Assembly: GCF_002224485.1 (NCBI RefSeq)
Contig: NZ_CP022463.1
Span: 2,896,205 to 2,960,204, forward strand
Direction: 5' to 3'
DNA from: Sinomonas sp. R1AF57
GTDB taxonomy: Bacteria > Actinomycetota > Actinomycetes > Actinomycetales > Micrococcaceae
Length of the DNA: 64,000 bases
Both the position numbers and the translations under genes were made by a program. This document shows positions 30,263-38,535 of the stretch, piece after piece; position 1 is the first letter of the stretch; each line of letters begins with the position of its first letter. The notes beneath the pieces are model-generated. The model was not told the DNA's origin. It was given only the letters and a program-made list of their open reading frames with translations, and searched no databases.

Positions 30263-30283
30263 CTTGAGTGTATCGTGCTCAAG
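30263..30283. promoter_or_regulatory. HAIR element (HspR operator) before clpB
   Basis: CTTGAGT-N7-GCTCAAG matches the HspR consensus CTTGAGT-N7-ACTCAAG with one change. The same element occurs twice before dnaK. Confidence 0.88.
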
Positions 30284-30310
30284 TTTCAGGACCAAGCTGG
30301 GAAGGGAGCC

Positions 30311-30340
30311 GCCCGCGTCCTGCTGGGAACGGACGCGGGC
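30311..30340 (-). terminator. Terminator of the ABC transporter operon
   Basis: A perfect 10-bp stem (30311-30320 with 30331-30340) with a 10-nt loop lies just past the stop of the membrane protein gene. Confidence 0.6.
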
Positions 30341-30346
30341 GACAGG

Positions 30347-30817
30347 TCAGGACGCACGCGCCGCCTGCGTGGGACGCGCTACCTCGCGGAGCCCTCCACG
30401 CCGCACGAGGCGATAGGCCCGCACGAGGACCACGATGCTGATGGCGATGAGCGCCAGCCCCGTGATCGGGTGGCCGGCTGCGGCCCAGACCGCACCCACG
30501 GACATCCGGTCGATGGTAGACCCGGTGAGCATGAGCGGGATCAGAATCGCGAAGGCCTGCACGAAGGCCACGAAGAGCAGGATCACGATTGCCAGCCAGA
30601 TCGTCCCCCTGCCAGCCCGCGCCAGGGCAGCGAAGAGGATCAGTGCCAGAGCGAGTGCGGGCATGACGACCCGGCCGTTCATGGCGTGGACGGCGAAACC
30701 GTCCTCAAGGCCGTCGCCACGGCCGCCGACATTGAAGGCGCCGACCCCGGCGAGGTACAGCTGTGCGATGACGTCCGCCGCCATGAGTGCGGCGACAACA
30801 AGGAAGGCCTTGCGCAT
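30347..30817 (-). CDS. Four-helix membrane protein, DUF6220-like
   Basis: The 156-residue protein has four hydrophobic segments and a conserved AMNGRVVMPALAL stretch in the second, which resembles DUF6220 proteins. It follows the FtsX-type permease gene by 33 nt, so it is likely in the same PadR-controlled operon. Its function is unknown; it may be an accessory membrane subunit or a passenger. It has no signal peptidase site. Confidence 0.7.
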   Translation of the reverse strand: MRKAFLVVAALMAADVIAQLYLAGVGAFNVGGRGDGLEDGFAVHAMNGRVVMPALALALILFAALARAGRGTIWLAIVILLFVAFVQAFAILIPLMLTGSTIDRMSVGAVWAAAGHPITGLALIAISIVVLVRAYRLVRRGGLREVARPTQAARAS

Positions 30818-30850
30818 GATGATTCCTTGAAGAGCGCCCGGCTGGCCGGG

Positions 30851-33199
30851 CTATTCGGAGTGGAGGACGACGGCGGCGGGCACCCGAAGTGCGCGCCGCG
30901 CCGGAATGGCCGTGCCGAGGAGGGCGACGGCGAGGCCGCCGGCGGCGATCGCCAGCCCCGTGAGCGGGCTGAGGCTCCCCTGAGGAAGCTCGAAGCCCCA
31001 CTGCGACCCCATGACGGCGTTCAGGAGGTAGTCCTCGAACCACAGGCCCAGGGGGATCCCGATGAGCGCTGCGCACACCGTCAGGACGGCGCCGAACGAG
31101 AAGACCATCGCAACGAACTGCCGGGCGGACATGCCGAGCGCTTTGAGGATCGCGTGATCGCGTCGCCGCTCCATCACGGCAAGGAACGCGACGTTGAAGA
31201 CGCCCGCCGCGGCCAGCACGATGATCGCCGTCGCGAGGCCGCCCACCAGAGAGTTGAGGATGCCGAGGAACCCGTCGGCGTAGCCGCCCCAGATGACGGG
31301 CCTGGCCTGCAGGAGCGCGCCGTCGTCCTCATTGAGTGCGGCAATGACGCGCTTGGTGTCCGCCGCGTCGCCGAGCCTGACCTGGTACTGATTCGGCTGG
31401 GCGCCCGGCACGATCGACTCGAACGCTGGCCAAGGCACCCGAACCCCGAGGCCGCCGCCCGCAATGTCGTTCATAATCCCGGACACGCGCGCCGAGAAGG
31501 GCCGCCCTGCCACAGTCCCGGTGACCGTGTCGCCCACCCGCAGGTCCAAGTCCTTGGCGGTGCCGCCGGCAATCACTGCCTCGTCGGGTCCCGCGAACCA
31601 GTGGCCGCGTAGCGCCCGATATCCAAAGGCGGGAGCGTCCCCCCTCATTCCCGTGAGAGGAATGGACTGGGCTCGGCCACGGACGGCAAGCTGAGCCGTC
31701 GCAGACTGGAGGGTGGAGGCAATCTCGGGCCGCGCAGCAAGCGCAGCGCTCACTTCCGCGTCGGTCGCCTGCGGGGCGCGGACCACGTCGAAGTCCTGCG
31801 CCCCGCCCCAGCTCGCGCGGTCGGCGGCGAGCGAGGCAGCCGCAGGGGCAAACGTGAGCGCGAGCGTCAGAACGGCCAGGCCGACAGCCACCGCACCGAG
31901 GGTCAGCAGCGAGCGAACGGGCCGTCTGGCTACATCGACCATCCCCAGCCGGACCGCCCGCGGCAGCCCGAGGCGGTCGACGGCGGCCGCGAGCCTCGAA
32001 GGATGGCCGCCCCACTCCGGGCCATCCCGCAAGGCGACCACGGCGGGAACCCTGGCGGCGCGGACGGCCGGACCCAGTGCGACGAGGCCAACCAGACCGA
32101 GCATGCCAGCATAGAGCCCGACGTCCATGGGAAGGTCCACCGGGCTGGGGACGGGCACGCGGAGCGTGTCGGAGCTCGAGCTGAGGAAGGGAGCGCTCGA
32201 GGCGAGCCCGAGCGGCAGGCCGGCAAGAGCCCCGAGCGCGGCAGGGACGAGCATCTGGCCGATCACCGCCGCCACGGCCTGGGCAGGCGTCAGGCCAAGG
32301 GCCTTGCCCACGCCCAGGTCGCGGCGGGTGGCGAGGACGGATCCCGCGACGATGCTCGCCACAAGGAACACGACTGTCAGGAGCGCGGCAACCATGAAGA
32401 CGTAGACCACGGCGCCGAAGGCCTGGGTTGCCCAGTTGGATGAAGACTTCGAGACGCTCCAGTACAGCGGGGCCTTGGCAACGGCACCGGAGGGAAGAAT
32501 CCCGCCGATGGCAGCTGCGGTGGCTGCGAGCCGGGCGTCGCTGACGTCCCCGCTCACGCGGTAGGGTGCCAGCCACTGGCGTGCGGCATCTCCGCGTGCC
32601 ACGGGAGCCGCCAGTTCGGCCGCGACTGCGGGCTGGACCCAACCGCGCTGGATGGAGCCGAAGGAATCGAACGCCATGAGGTCATCCACCTGCCCGACAG
32701 CCCGGAAGAGCCGCAGACCGCCCGCGGTCGCGACCGCGACATCCTGGCCGGTGCCGAAGTGCGCGCGGCCCTCGTCGAGCACCACCTTGTTGACCGCGAT
32801 CTCGTCCGGCGAGCTTGGCCAGCGTCCGTCGACGAGGTTGAGCCTACCCACGGCACCGCCCGCGTCGGATCTCCCCAGGATCTGGATGGTCCTGTGCAGC
32901 TCGCCTTGTGCCGCAGGAAGCGTGACCGACTCCTGGACCTCCCCCAGAGCCTCAACCCCGGCGACCGAAGCGGTAGCCTCGACCTGCGCCCGGGTGACCA
33001 CACCGGCGTCGAACGTCATCACGAGATGGGCGCCGTTCGTAGCACGGAACCCGTCCTCCCAGGCCGAGGTGCTGCGGAGGAAGACGGTGACGGCCAGCGA
33101 GGTCAGCGCCATCCCCATGAAGCAGATCACCGCGACGCTCACGCTCTGGAGCCGGTGCCGACGCACGGCGGCCCAGACGTAGCCCCACACTGCGCGCAT
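30851..33199 (-). CDS. ABC transporter permease, FtsX-like, two-core
   Basis: The 782-residue permease has an N-terminal transmembrane helix and an extracytoplasmic MacB-like domain (about 50-240). A three-helix FtsX core (about 265-400) is followed by a further transmembrane segment, a second extracytoplasmic domain and a second FtsX core near the C-terminus. This is the usual actinobacterial layout. It lies 6 nt after the ATPase gene. Such systems move lipids, peptides or antibiotics, or signal across the membrane, but the substrate cannot be deduced. Confidence 0.88.
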   Translation of the reverse strand: MRAVWGYVWAAVRRHRLQSVSVAVICFMGMALTSLAVTVFLRSTSAWEDGFRATNGAHLVMTFDAGVVTRAQVEATASVAGVEALGEVQESVTLPAAQGELHRTIQILGRSDAGGAVGRLNLVDGRWPSSPDEIAVNKVVLDEGRAHFGTGQDVAVATAGGLRLFRAVGQVDDLMAFDSFGSIQRGWVQPAVAAELAAPVARGDAARQWLAPYRVSGDVSDARLAATAAAIGGILPSGAVAKAPLYWSVSKSSSNWATQAFGAVVYVFMVAALLTVVFLVASIVAGSVLATRRDLGVGKALGLTPAQAVAAVIGQMLVPAALGALAGLPLGLASSAPFLSSSSDTLRVPVPSPVDLPMDVGLYAGMLGLVGLVALGPAVRAARVPAVVALRDGPEWGGHPSRLAAAVDRLGLPRAVRLGMVDVARRPVRSLLTLGAVAVGLAVLTLALTFAPAAASLAADRASWGGAQDFDVVRAPQATDAEVSAALAARPEIASTLQSATAQLAVRGRAQSIPLTGMRGDAPAFGYRALRGHWFAGPDEAVIAGGTAKDLDLRVGDTVTGTVAGRPFSARVSGIMNDIAGGGLGVRVPWPAFESIVPGAQPNQYQVRLGDAADTKRVIAALNEDDGALLQARPVIWGGYADGFLGILNSLVGGLATAIIVLAAAGVFNVAFLAVMERRRDHAILKALGMSARQFVAMVFSFGAVLTVCAALIGIPLGLWFEDYLLNAVMGSQWGFELPQGSLSPLTGLAIAAGGLAVALLGTAIPARRALRVPAAVVLHSE

Positions 33200-33205
33200 G
33201 GCCGC

Positions 33206-33946
33206 TCACCGCCCCTCGTGGTTCCAGCCGATGAGTTCCCCGAGGGGGACGGCGCGGCGGGAGTCGAGCATCGTGTCATCCGCGATCCGTCCGTCACGCA
33301 GGGTGACGATGCGCCGCCCGTAGGCCGTGGCGAGCTGATGGTCGTGGGTCACGAAGAGGACTGTCTGGCCATGCTCGTTCAGCGCCGCGACAAGGTCCAT
33401 GACCTGCTGCCCCGAGCGGCTGTCCAGGGCGCCCGTCGGCTCGTCGGCCAGTAGGAGTGCCGGCTCGTTGACGAGAGCCCGGCCCAGCGAGACGCGCTGC
33501 TTCTGGCCGCCGCTGAGGCTGTCGGGATACTTGTGCGCGAGGTCCGCGATCCCGAGGTCCTCGAGCACGCTCGCAACCCGTTCCCGCACAACGGCGCGCG
33601 GCCTCCCCGCGAGCTCCGCCGGCACGGCGACGTTCTCCGCGACGGTCATGGTCCCGAGCAGGTTGAAGAACTGGAACACGAAGCCGACGGAGACGCGCCG
33701 GAACTTCGCGAGCGCCGACTGGCCGGACGCACCGACGTCCACACCGGCCACCGTGACGGTCCCCGACGTCGGCCGGTCGAGGCCTGCGATGAGGTTGAGC
33801 AGCGTCGACTTCCCGCTCCCCGACGGTCCCATGATCGCGGTGAACTCGCCGCGCTGGACGATGAGGTTGACGGCGTCGAGTGCCACCGTCTCAGAGCCGC
33901 CGTCATAGACGCGGCTCACCTTCTGAAGCTGGACAAGTGCGGTCAT
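33206..33946 (-). CDS. ABC transporter ATP-binding protein (LolD/MacB type)
   Basis: The 246-residue ATPase has Walker A GPSGSGKS, a Q loop in FVFQFFNLLGTMT, signature LSGGQKQR, Walker B LLLADEP and an H loop in FVTHD. The ATG at 33946 is preferred over an upstream in-frame start because the longer form has no homology-like sequence. It is 11 nt from the PadR stop and 6 nt from the permease start, so the regulator, ATPase and permease form an operon. Confidence 0.92.
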   Translation of the reverse strand: MTALVQLQKVSRVYDGGSETVALDAVNLIVQRGEFTAIMGPSGSGKSTLLNLIAGLDRPTSGTVTVAGVDVGASGQSALAKFRRVSVGFVFQFFNLLGTMTVAENVAVPAELAGRPRAVVRERVASVLEDLGIADLAHKYPDSLSGGQKQRVSLGRALVNEPALLLADEPTGALDSRSGQQVMDLVAALNEHGQTVLFVTHDHQLATAYGRRIVTLRDGRIADDTMLDSRRAVPLGELIGWNHEGR

Positions 33947-33957
33947 GAGAACCACCC

Positions 33958-34491
33958 CTAAAGACCGGCAAGCTCCTCGGCGCAGGCGTCGAGCCATTTC
34001 AGGCTGGCTTCAGTATGGAGCCGTCCTGCCTGGAACAGCAGGGCCAGCGAGGCGCCTGCCGCCCCGCCGCCATTCCGCGCGGCGCGCTCCTGGTCTGCCA
34101 GGTCGCGCAGCCGCTGGAGGTAGGCGCGCCGCTGGGTGTCGAGGACCTGCCGGATCCTCTCCCTATCCGGGTCCTTGGCCCGGGCCAGCAGCAGCACCTT
34201 GACGTAGACCTCGTCCCGAAGCAGCTCGGGCTGCTTGTCCGGGCCGCTCAGCCACTCGGCGACGACGGTCCGACCCGCGCGCGTGGCCCGGTACGCCTGG
34301 CGCCCGCGGTCTCCGCGTTCACCGACCGCCTCCACAAGCCCGTCCCGCTCCAGCCGCTGCAGCATCTGGTAGACGGAGCCAATGTTGACATCCCACGTAC
34401 CGCCGAGCATGTCCTCGAAGCGCTGCTTGACCTCGTAGCCGTGGAGCGCTTCGTCCGCGATGAGGCCCAGGACGCCGAATCTCAGGGACAC
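33958..34491 (-). CDS. PadR-family transcriptional regulator
   Basis: The 177-residue protein has the PadR winged helix (about 5-80, with LHGYEVKQRFE and GSVYQMLQRLERDGLV) and a C-terminal helical dimerisation domain (about 95-175). It heads the ABC transporter operon, a common arrangement where PadR represses an efflux or stress transporter. Two TATGCATA boxes in the unusually AT-rich upstream gap are likely operators, giving autoregulation. The inducer is unknown. Confidence 0.9.
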   Translation of the reverse strand: MSLRFGVLGLIADEALHGYEVKQRFEDMLGGTWDVNIGSVYQMLQRLERDGLVEAVGERGDRGRQAYRATRAGRTVVAEWLSGPDKQPELLRDEVYVKVLLLARAKDPDRERIRQVLDTQRRAYLQRLRDLADQERAARNGGGAAGASLALLFQAGRLHTEASLKWLDACAEELAGL

Positions 34492-34517
34492 CGGGCACCT
34501 CCTCCGCGAAACATGCT

Positions 34518-34553
34518 ATGCATACGGCAAAAGTATATGACATATGCATATGG
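34518..34553. promoter_or_regulatory. Putative PadR operator
   Basis: TATGCATA occurs at 34518-34525 and 34544-34551; the second is embedded in the perfect palindrome CATATGCATATG (34542-34553). They sit 26-60 nt upstream of the padR-type gene in an AT-rich patch unlike the surrounding DNA. Confidence 0.5.
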
Positions 34554-34579
34554 GGAGCAACGGTCTTCCATGCGTCCGG

Positions 34580-34675
34580 GGGGTGACCTCGGCTGCCACA
34601 CGGGGTGACCTCGCCGCCACACGGGGTGACCTCGGCGCCACACGGGGTGACCTCGGCGTCACACGGGGTGACTTC
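34580..34675. repeat. 21-nt phased repeat array, locus 2 (one orientation)
   Basis: GGGGTGACCTC begins at 34580, 34602, 34623, 34644 and, as GGGGTGACTTC, at 34665. Spacings are 22, 21, 21 and 21 nt. The array lies just before the DUF4031-HD gene and would form its leader if the promoter is upstream. Confidence 0.83.
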
Positions 34676-34699
34676 GGCGGCGGTGGGATGCTGGATGGC

Positions 34700-35599
34700 A
34701 TGGCGATCCTCATCGACTCCCCCATCTGGCCGGCGCACGGGACGGTGTTCGCGCACCTCGTCTCGACCACGTCCCTCGCCGAGCTCCACGGGTTCGCCGC
34801 AGCGGCCGGCATCCCCGAGCGGGCCTTCGACGAAGACCACTACGATGTCCCCGAGCGCCGCCATGCCGAGCTCGTGGGCCTCGGTGCCCTCGAGGTCACC
34901 GGGCGCGACCTCGCCCGGAAGCTCATCGCCTCAGGCCTGCGCGTCCCAGCCCGCGAGCGGGCCAAGGCGCTCGACCTCCCGCTGCGCCAGCGCTGGTCGA
35001 GGCTCATGCCAGCCCGTGAGGACCTCGGCCGCGAGCTCCTCGACCGCTGGTCCGAGCCCCATCGCCGGTACCACACGCGCGCGCACCTCTTCGCCGTTCT
35101 GACCGCCCTCGAGACGATCGCCGACGGCGACGCCTCATCCGCGCCGGTGCCGCGCGCCGTCGTGCTCGCGGCGTGGTACCACGACGCCGTGTACAGCGCG
35201 GGCGGCGCCCCGGGGCAGGACGAGGAGGACTCGGCGCGTCTGGCCGAGCACCGGCTCAGCGCGGCGGGGCTGGGCGATGCCGAGGTCGGCGAGGTGGCCC
35301 GCCTCGTTCGGCTCACCGCCGCGCACGCACCGGACGCGCACGACGTCGCGGGGCAGCTCGTGTGCGACGCGGACCTCGAGGTGCTGGGCCGGGATCCGCA
35401 CGGGTACAGGCGCTACGCCGCGCGGGTGCGCGAGGAGTACGCGCACGTCCCTGAGGACGCCTTCCGCGCGGGCCGTGCCGCGGTGCTCGAGCAGCTCCTC
35501 GGGCTGGATCCCCTCTTCCACACGCCCGCAGCACGGCAGCTGTGGCTCGCCCGGGCGCGGGAGAACATGGCTGCGGAGCTCGCCCGCCTCCGGCCCTAG
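34700..35599 (+). CDS. DUF4031 domain fused to HD-type phosphohydrolase
   Basis: The 299-residue protein has two parts. Residues 1-85 match DUF4031 (MAILIDSPIWPAHGTVFAHL, then DEDHYDVPERR). Residues 105-299 form an HD-superfamily metal-dependent hydrolase with RRYHTRAHLF, AAWYHDAVY and CDADLEVLGRD supplying His/Asp ligands. I chose the ATG at 34700 because the family begins MAILID; in-frame codons further upstream only translate the repeat array. The substrate is unknown, probably a nucleotide or other phosphate ester. The 3' end overlaps the convergent 2H phosphoesterase gene by 4 bases. Confidence 0.82.
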   Translation: MAILIDSPIWPAHGTVFAHLVSTTSLAELHGFAAAAGIPERAFDEDHYDVPERRHAELVGLGALEVTGRDLARKLIASGLRVPARERAKALDLPLRQRWSRLMPAREDLGRELLDRWSEPHRRYHTRAHLFAVLTALETIADGDASSAPVPRAVVLAAWYHDAVYSAGGAPGQDEEDSARLAEHRLSAAGLGDAEVGEVARLVRLTAAHAPDAHDVAGQLVCDADLEVLGRDPHGYRRYAARVREEYAHVPEDAFRAGRAAVLEQLLGLDPLFHTPAARQLWLARARENMAAELARLRP

Positions 35600-36108
35600 C
35601 CCGCCGTCTCCTGGCCGGACCGGGCGGCCCACTCGGCGACCGGGAGCCGCCAGTCGGTGTCGCCGTCAGGGGCCATGTCGACGAGGGACACCGCGCCCAG
35701 GATGAGCCGGTCTCCCCGGGCGACGCGGCGGTCGCCCTGAACCGTGATGTGCGGTCGGAAGCCGCGGCCGGTGTGCTGCGGGCTGTGGATCCTCCCGCCA
35801 GCCGCTGCGACGGCCACCCGGATGCGGTCATGGAGGGACTGGAGCGCGGTGTCCGGCTCCACGAGGCTCACCCGGACTCTGCCCCTGTAGCCGAAGTCGG
35901 CGTCGTGTCCCACCGTGACGTGCGGGGGCCCGAAGACGCCGAGGGCCCCGGACACCGCCTCACGGGCGGCCTCCGGGGCCATGTCGAATCGCAGGAGCGT
36001 CACGTGCAGGGGCCAGTGCCGCTTCCCGAACCGCTCCCCCACGGGGGCGGGCTCGACGAAGGCGACCGCGACGAACGGGTGGAGCCCGTCGGCAGCCGCG
36101 CCAGCCAT
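35596..36108 (-). CDS. 2H phosphoesterase (2'-5' RNA ligase/LigT-like)
   Basis: The 170-residue protein has two HxT/S motifs, HVTLL near residue 35 and HITVQ near 120, the paired catalytic histidines of 2H phosphoesterases. Members act on 2',3'-cyclic or 2'-5' phosphodiester bonds in RNA or nucleotides; the substrate here is unknown. The start ATG at 36108 overlaps the YceI stop region closely (36111), and the gene is on the same strand as yceI. Confidence 0.82.
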   Translation of the reverse strand: MAGAAADGLHPFVAVAFVEPAPVGERFGKRHWPLHVTLLRFDMAPEAAREAVSGALGVFGPPHVTVGHDADFGYRGRVRVSLVEPDTALQSLHDRIRVAVAAAGGRIHSPQHTGRGFRPHITVQGDRRVARGDRLILGAVSLVDMAPDGDTDWRLPVAEWAARSGQETAG

Positions 36109-36110
36109 GG

Positions 36111-36698
36111 TCAGGACTGCTGGGCACCCTGGCCGCTGCCGCCGTCGGCTGGGGTCTTGATGGCCGAGACCTCGAACTCGAGCAGGATGCGGTCGGAGAC
36201 GAGCACGCCGCCGGAGTCCAGCGCCGCGTTCCAGTTCACGCCGAAGTCCTTGCGGTCGATCCGGCGGGAGCCCTCGAAGCCGGCGCGAAGGTTGCCGAAC
36301 GGGTCCTTCTCGACGCCGACGAACTCGATGGGCACCGCGATCTCCTTCGTGACGCCGCGGATGGTCAGCTCACCGTTGACGATGAAGCTGTTGTCCTCGA
36401 TCTGGTCGATGCGCTTGGAGATGAAGGTGATCTCGGGATAGTGCGGCGCGTCGAAGAAGTCGTTGGTGCGCAGGTGCTGGTCACGCTGCTCGTTGCGCGT
36501 GTCGATGCTGGCCACCTGGATGACGACCTTGACGGACGAGTTGGTGGGTTCGTCCACGTCGACGAAGATGGTGCCCTCGACGTCGTTGAACGCGCCGCGG
36601 ACCTTCGTGACCATCGCGTGCCGGGTGGAGAAGCCGATCCGCGTGTGCGCCGGGTCGAACTTCCATTCGCCTGCCAGGGAACTATCGAGTTCGGGCAT
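36111..36698 (-). CDS. YceI family lipocalin-like protein
   Basis: The 195-residue protein has the YceI beta-barrel fold: WKFDPAHTRIGFSTRHAM at the start, TNDFFDAPHYPEITF in the middle and the ELTIRGVTKEI strand. YceI proteins bind isoprenoid-like or other hydrophobic ligands. No signal peptide is visible, so this one is probably cytoplasmic, as is common in actinobacteria. AAGGAGG precedes the ATG. The 2H phosphoesterase gene follows after 2 nt. Confidence 0.93.
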   Translation of the reverse strand: MPELDSSLAGEWKFDPAHTRIGFSTRHAMVTKVRGAFNDVEGTIFVDVDEPTNSSVKVVIQVASIDTRNEQRDQHLRTNDFFDAPHYPEITFISKRIDQIEDNSFIVNGELTIRGVTKEIAVPIEFVGVEKDPFGNLRAGFEGSRRIDRKDFGVNWNAALDSGGVLVSDRILLEFEVSAIKTPADGGSGQGAQQS

Positions 36699-36802
36699 TG
36701 TGCCTCCTTGTCGGATCAAACCTATAGCGCTGCTCCGCCCGATTCCAAGACGCCCTGCACGGATGAGCCCGTCTGTCCAGTCAAAGAGGCCTGGCGATCG
36801 AT

Positions 36803-37204
36803 TCAGCGGCCGTAGCCCGCCATCAGGCGGTCCGTGGGCACGATCTCCTTCCCGAGCGGCATGAGCGAGACGGGGATGAGCTTGAGGTTGGCGATCGCGA
36901 GCGGGATGCCGACGATGGTCATCGCCATGGTGATGGCCGTGGCGACGTGGCCGATGGCGATCCAGATCCCCGCAACGAGGAGCCAGATCACGTTGCCCAG
37001 AGTCGAGAAGGCTCCGACGCGGCCGCCGCGGTCCACGATGGTGCGGCCAAATGGCCAGAGCGCATAGGAGCCGATCCTGAACGACGCGATCCCCCACGGG
37101 ATCGTGATGATGAGCGCGCAGCAGACGATGCCGGCGAGGAAGTAGCCGAGGGCCAGGACGAAGCCGCCGAAGATGAACCAGATCAGATTCAGGAGGGTCT
37201 TCAT
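36803..37204 (-). CDS. YccF-like membrane protein
   Basis: The 133-residue inner-membrane protein has three to four hydrophobic segments. The two repeated YccF motifs are visible as ITIPWGIASFRIG near residue 33 and MTIVGIPLAIANLKL near 98. Its function is unknown. It is divergent from the small multidrug resistance pair at 37287, with an 82-nt gap that contains both promoters. Confidence 0.88.
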   Translation of the reverse strand: MKTLLNLIWFIFGGFVLALGYFLAGIVCCALIITIPWGIASFRIGSYALWPFGRTIVDRGGRVGAFSTLGNVIWLLVAGIWIAIGHVATAITMAMTIVGIPLAIANLKLIPVSLMPLGKEIVPTDRLMAGYGR

Positions 37205-37286
37205 GGGACCAGTCTGCCCCTCCCCACGGAAAGGTCATAGCGGCCTCCGAGAAGGCTGCCGGCGGAGTTGCTACGGTGGATCAGCC

Positions 37287-37616
37287 ATGTCCTGGATCAT
37301 CCTCATCTGCTCGGGCGCGCTCGAGGCCGTCTGGGCCGCAGCGCTCGAACGGTCCCAAGGCTTCCGGCGCCCCCTGCCGACGCTCCTCTTCCTGGCCGCC
37401 CTCGCGGGCAGCATGGGCGGCCTCGCGCTCGCGATGGCCGAGATCCCCGTCGGGACGGCCTATGCGGTCTGGGTGGGGGTGGGCGTCGTGCTCACCGCCG
37501 GCTACGCGATGGCGTCCGGCGCCGAGCGCGGGGGCACGCGACGCACGACGGCGGCGCGCGTCCTCCTGCTCCTCGGCATCGCCGGGTGCGTGGCCGGCCT
37601 CAAGGCGGTGTCCTAG
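37287..37616 (+). CDS. SMR-family efflux subunit, Gdx/SugE-like (first of pair)
   Basis: The 109-residue four-helix transporter has the essential glutamate in helix 1 (LEAVWAAAL) and the PVGTAYAVWVGVG signature of helix 2-3, closest to SugE/Gdx guanidinium exporters. It overlaps nothing but is followed after 2 nt by a second SMR gene, so the two likely form a heterodimer such as YkkCD. I see no clear guanidine riboswitch upstream. The substrate is inferred only from family resemblance. Confidence 0.87.
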   Translation: MSWIILICSGALEAVWAAALERSQGFRRPLPTLLFLAALAGSMGGLALAMAEIPVGTAYAVWVGVGVVLTAGYAMASGAERGGTRRTTAARVLLLLGIAGCVAGLKAVS

Positions 37617-37618
37617 CG

Positions 37619-37963
37619 ATGGCGTGGGCGGTGCTTCTGGCCTCGGCGGTGCTCGAGGCCGTCTGGGCAACAGCCCTCGGAGCCTCGCAGGGATTCACCC
37701 GGCCGGCCGAGACGGCCCTGTTCCTCGTCGCCACCATCGCGAGCATGGCCGGGCTCGCCTGGAGCGTCCGGCGCATCCCGCTCGGCACTGCCTACGCGGT
37801 GTGGGTCGGGGTGGGGGCGTCGCTGACGGTGGCGTGGTCCGTCGCCACCGGCGCGGAGGAGTTCAGCTGGCCCAAGGCGCTCTTCGTCGCCGGGATCGTG
37901 GCCTGCTCCGCCGGGCTCAAGGCGCTCGGAGGGCGCGCGGAGGCCGGCCCGCGGCAGGACTAG
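37619..37963 (+). CDS. SMR-family efflux subunit, Gdx/SugE-like (second of pair)
   Basis: The 114-residue protein resembles its neighbour: VLEAVWATAL in helix 1 and PLGTAYAVWVGVG in the middle. It ends in an extra polar tail. Tight coupling to the first gene suggests an obligate antiparallel heterodimer. Its last four bases overlap the end of the convergent flavin-binding gene. Confidence 0.87.
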   Translation: MAWAVLLASAVLEAVWATALGASQGFTRPAETALFLVATIASMAGLAWSVRRIPLGTAYAVWVGVGASLTVAWSVATGAEEFSWPKALFVAGIVACSAGLKALGGRAEAGPRQD

Positions 37964-38445
37964 TCGGCGGACGAGCGCCGCACGCCCGTGAACGGGGAGA
38001 CCCAGCGGGACGGGTCGGCCACCTGGAACTGCCGGCCGGAGATCTCGTCGGGGACGATGCGGACGAAGAACGCCTTCTCCCCGGACTGCCAGGGGAAGAG
38101 CGGCAGGGCCACGGCGTCGACGATCTCCGCGGTGTCGAGCACCGGCTCGAGGTGGCCATGGACCACGACCGACCAGGCCTCGCGGCTCTCGGCCTCGTAC
38201 CCGTCCACTTCGAAGACCACCGGGAGGCGCCCCATCGACGCGCCGAGCTTGGAGCCCGGCGCGGTCCGGAAGAGGAGGGTGCCCCGGTCCACGAGGTAGT
38301 TGATGGGGAAGAGCTCGAGCCGCTCGCCTGTGCTGAACGCGAGCCGACCCACCACGAGCGTGCGGAGCCGCTCCCAGCAGTCCTCGTGGGCAAGCTCCCG
38401 TACGCCCTCGGACGTCGACGGAATGTGGCGCTCGTAGGTGCTCAT
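37960..38445 (-). CDS. Pyridoxamine 5'-phosphate oxidase family flavin-binding protein
   Basis: The 161-residue split-barrel protein of the PNPOx-like superfamily has GRLAFSTGERLELFPINYLVD and TLLFRTAPGSKL, the usual FMN/F420-binding strands, and a later WSVVVHGHLEPV strand. Actinobacterial members bind flavin, F420 or haem and mostly lack assigned substrates. The ATG at 38445 is close to a short upstream promoter region; a 14-bp terminator for the next gene lies beyond it. Confidence 0.85.
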   Translation of the reverse strand: MSTYERHIPSTSEGVRELAHEDCWERLRTLVVGRLAFSTGERLELFPINYLVDRGTLLFRTAPGSKLGASMGRLPVVFEVDGYEAESREAWSVVVHGHLEPVLDTAEIVDAVALPLFPWQSGEKAFFVRIVPDEISGRQFQVADPSRWVSPFTGVRRSSAD

Positions 38446-38488
38446 GCAGCCAGTCTATGCCTCGGATCGGGCGGGACTTAGGGCCCTA

Positions 38489-38520
38489 GGGCCCGCCGGG
38501 AGCCGCCTCCCGGCGGGCCC
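38489..38520 (-). terminator. Terminator of the DEAD-box helicase gene
   Basis: A perfect 14-bp stem (38489-38502 with 38507-38520) with a 4-nt loop lies 16 nt past the helicase stop codon. Confidence 0.75.
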
Positions 38521-38535
38521 TCCCGGCGGTCGGGA

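Noticed and set aside
34544-34699. Extension of the DUF4031-HD protein upstream through the repeat array
   Set aside because: The extra residues only translate the 21-nt repeat, family proteins begin at MAILID, and a suitable ATG exists at 34700.
37205-37286. Guanidine riboswitch before the SMR pair
   Set aside because: I could not find the conserved paired stems or ACGR-type motifs, and the gap is short and must also hold the promoter of the divergent gene.
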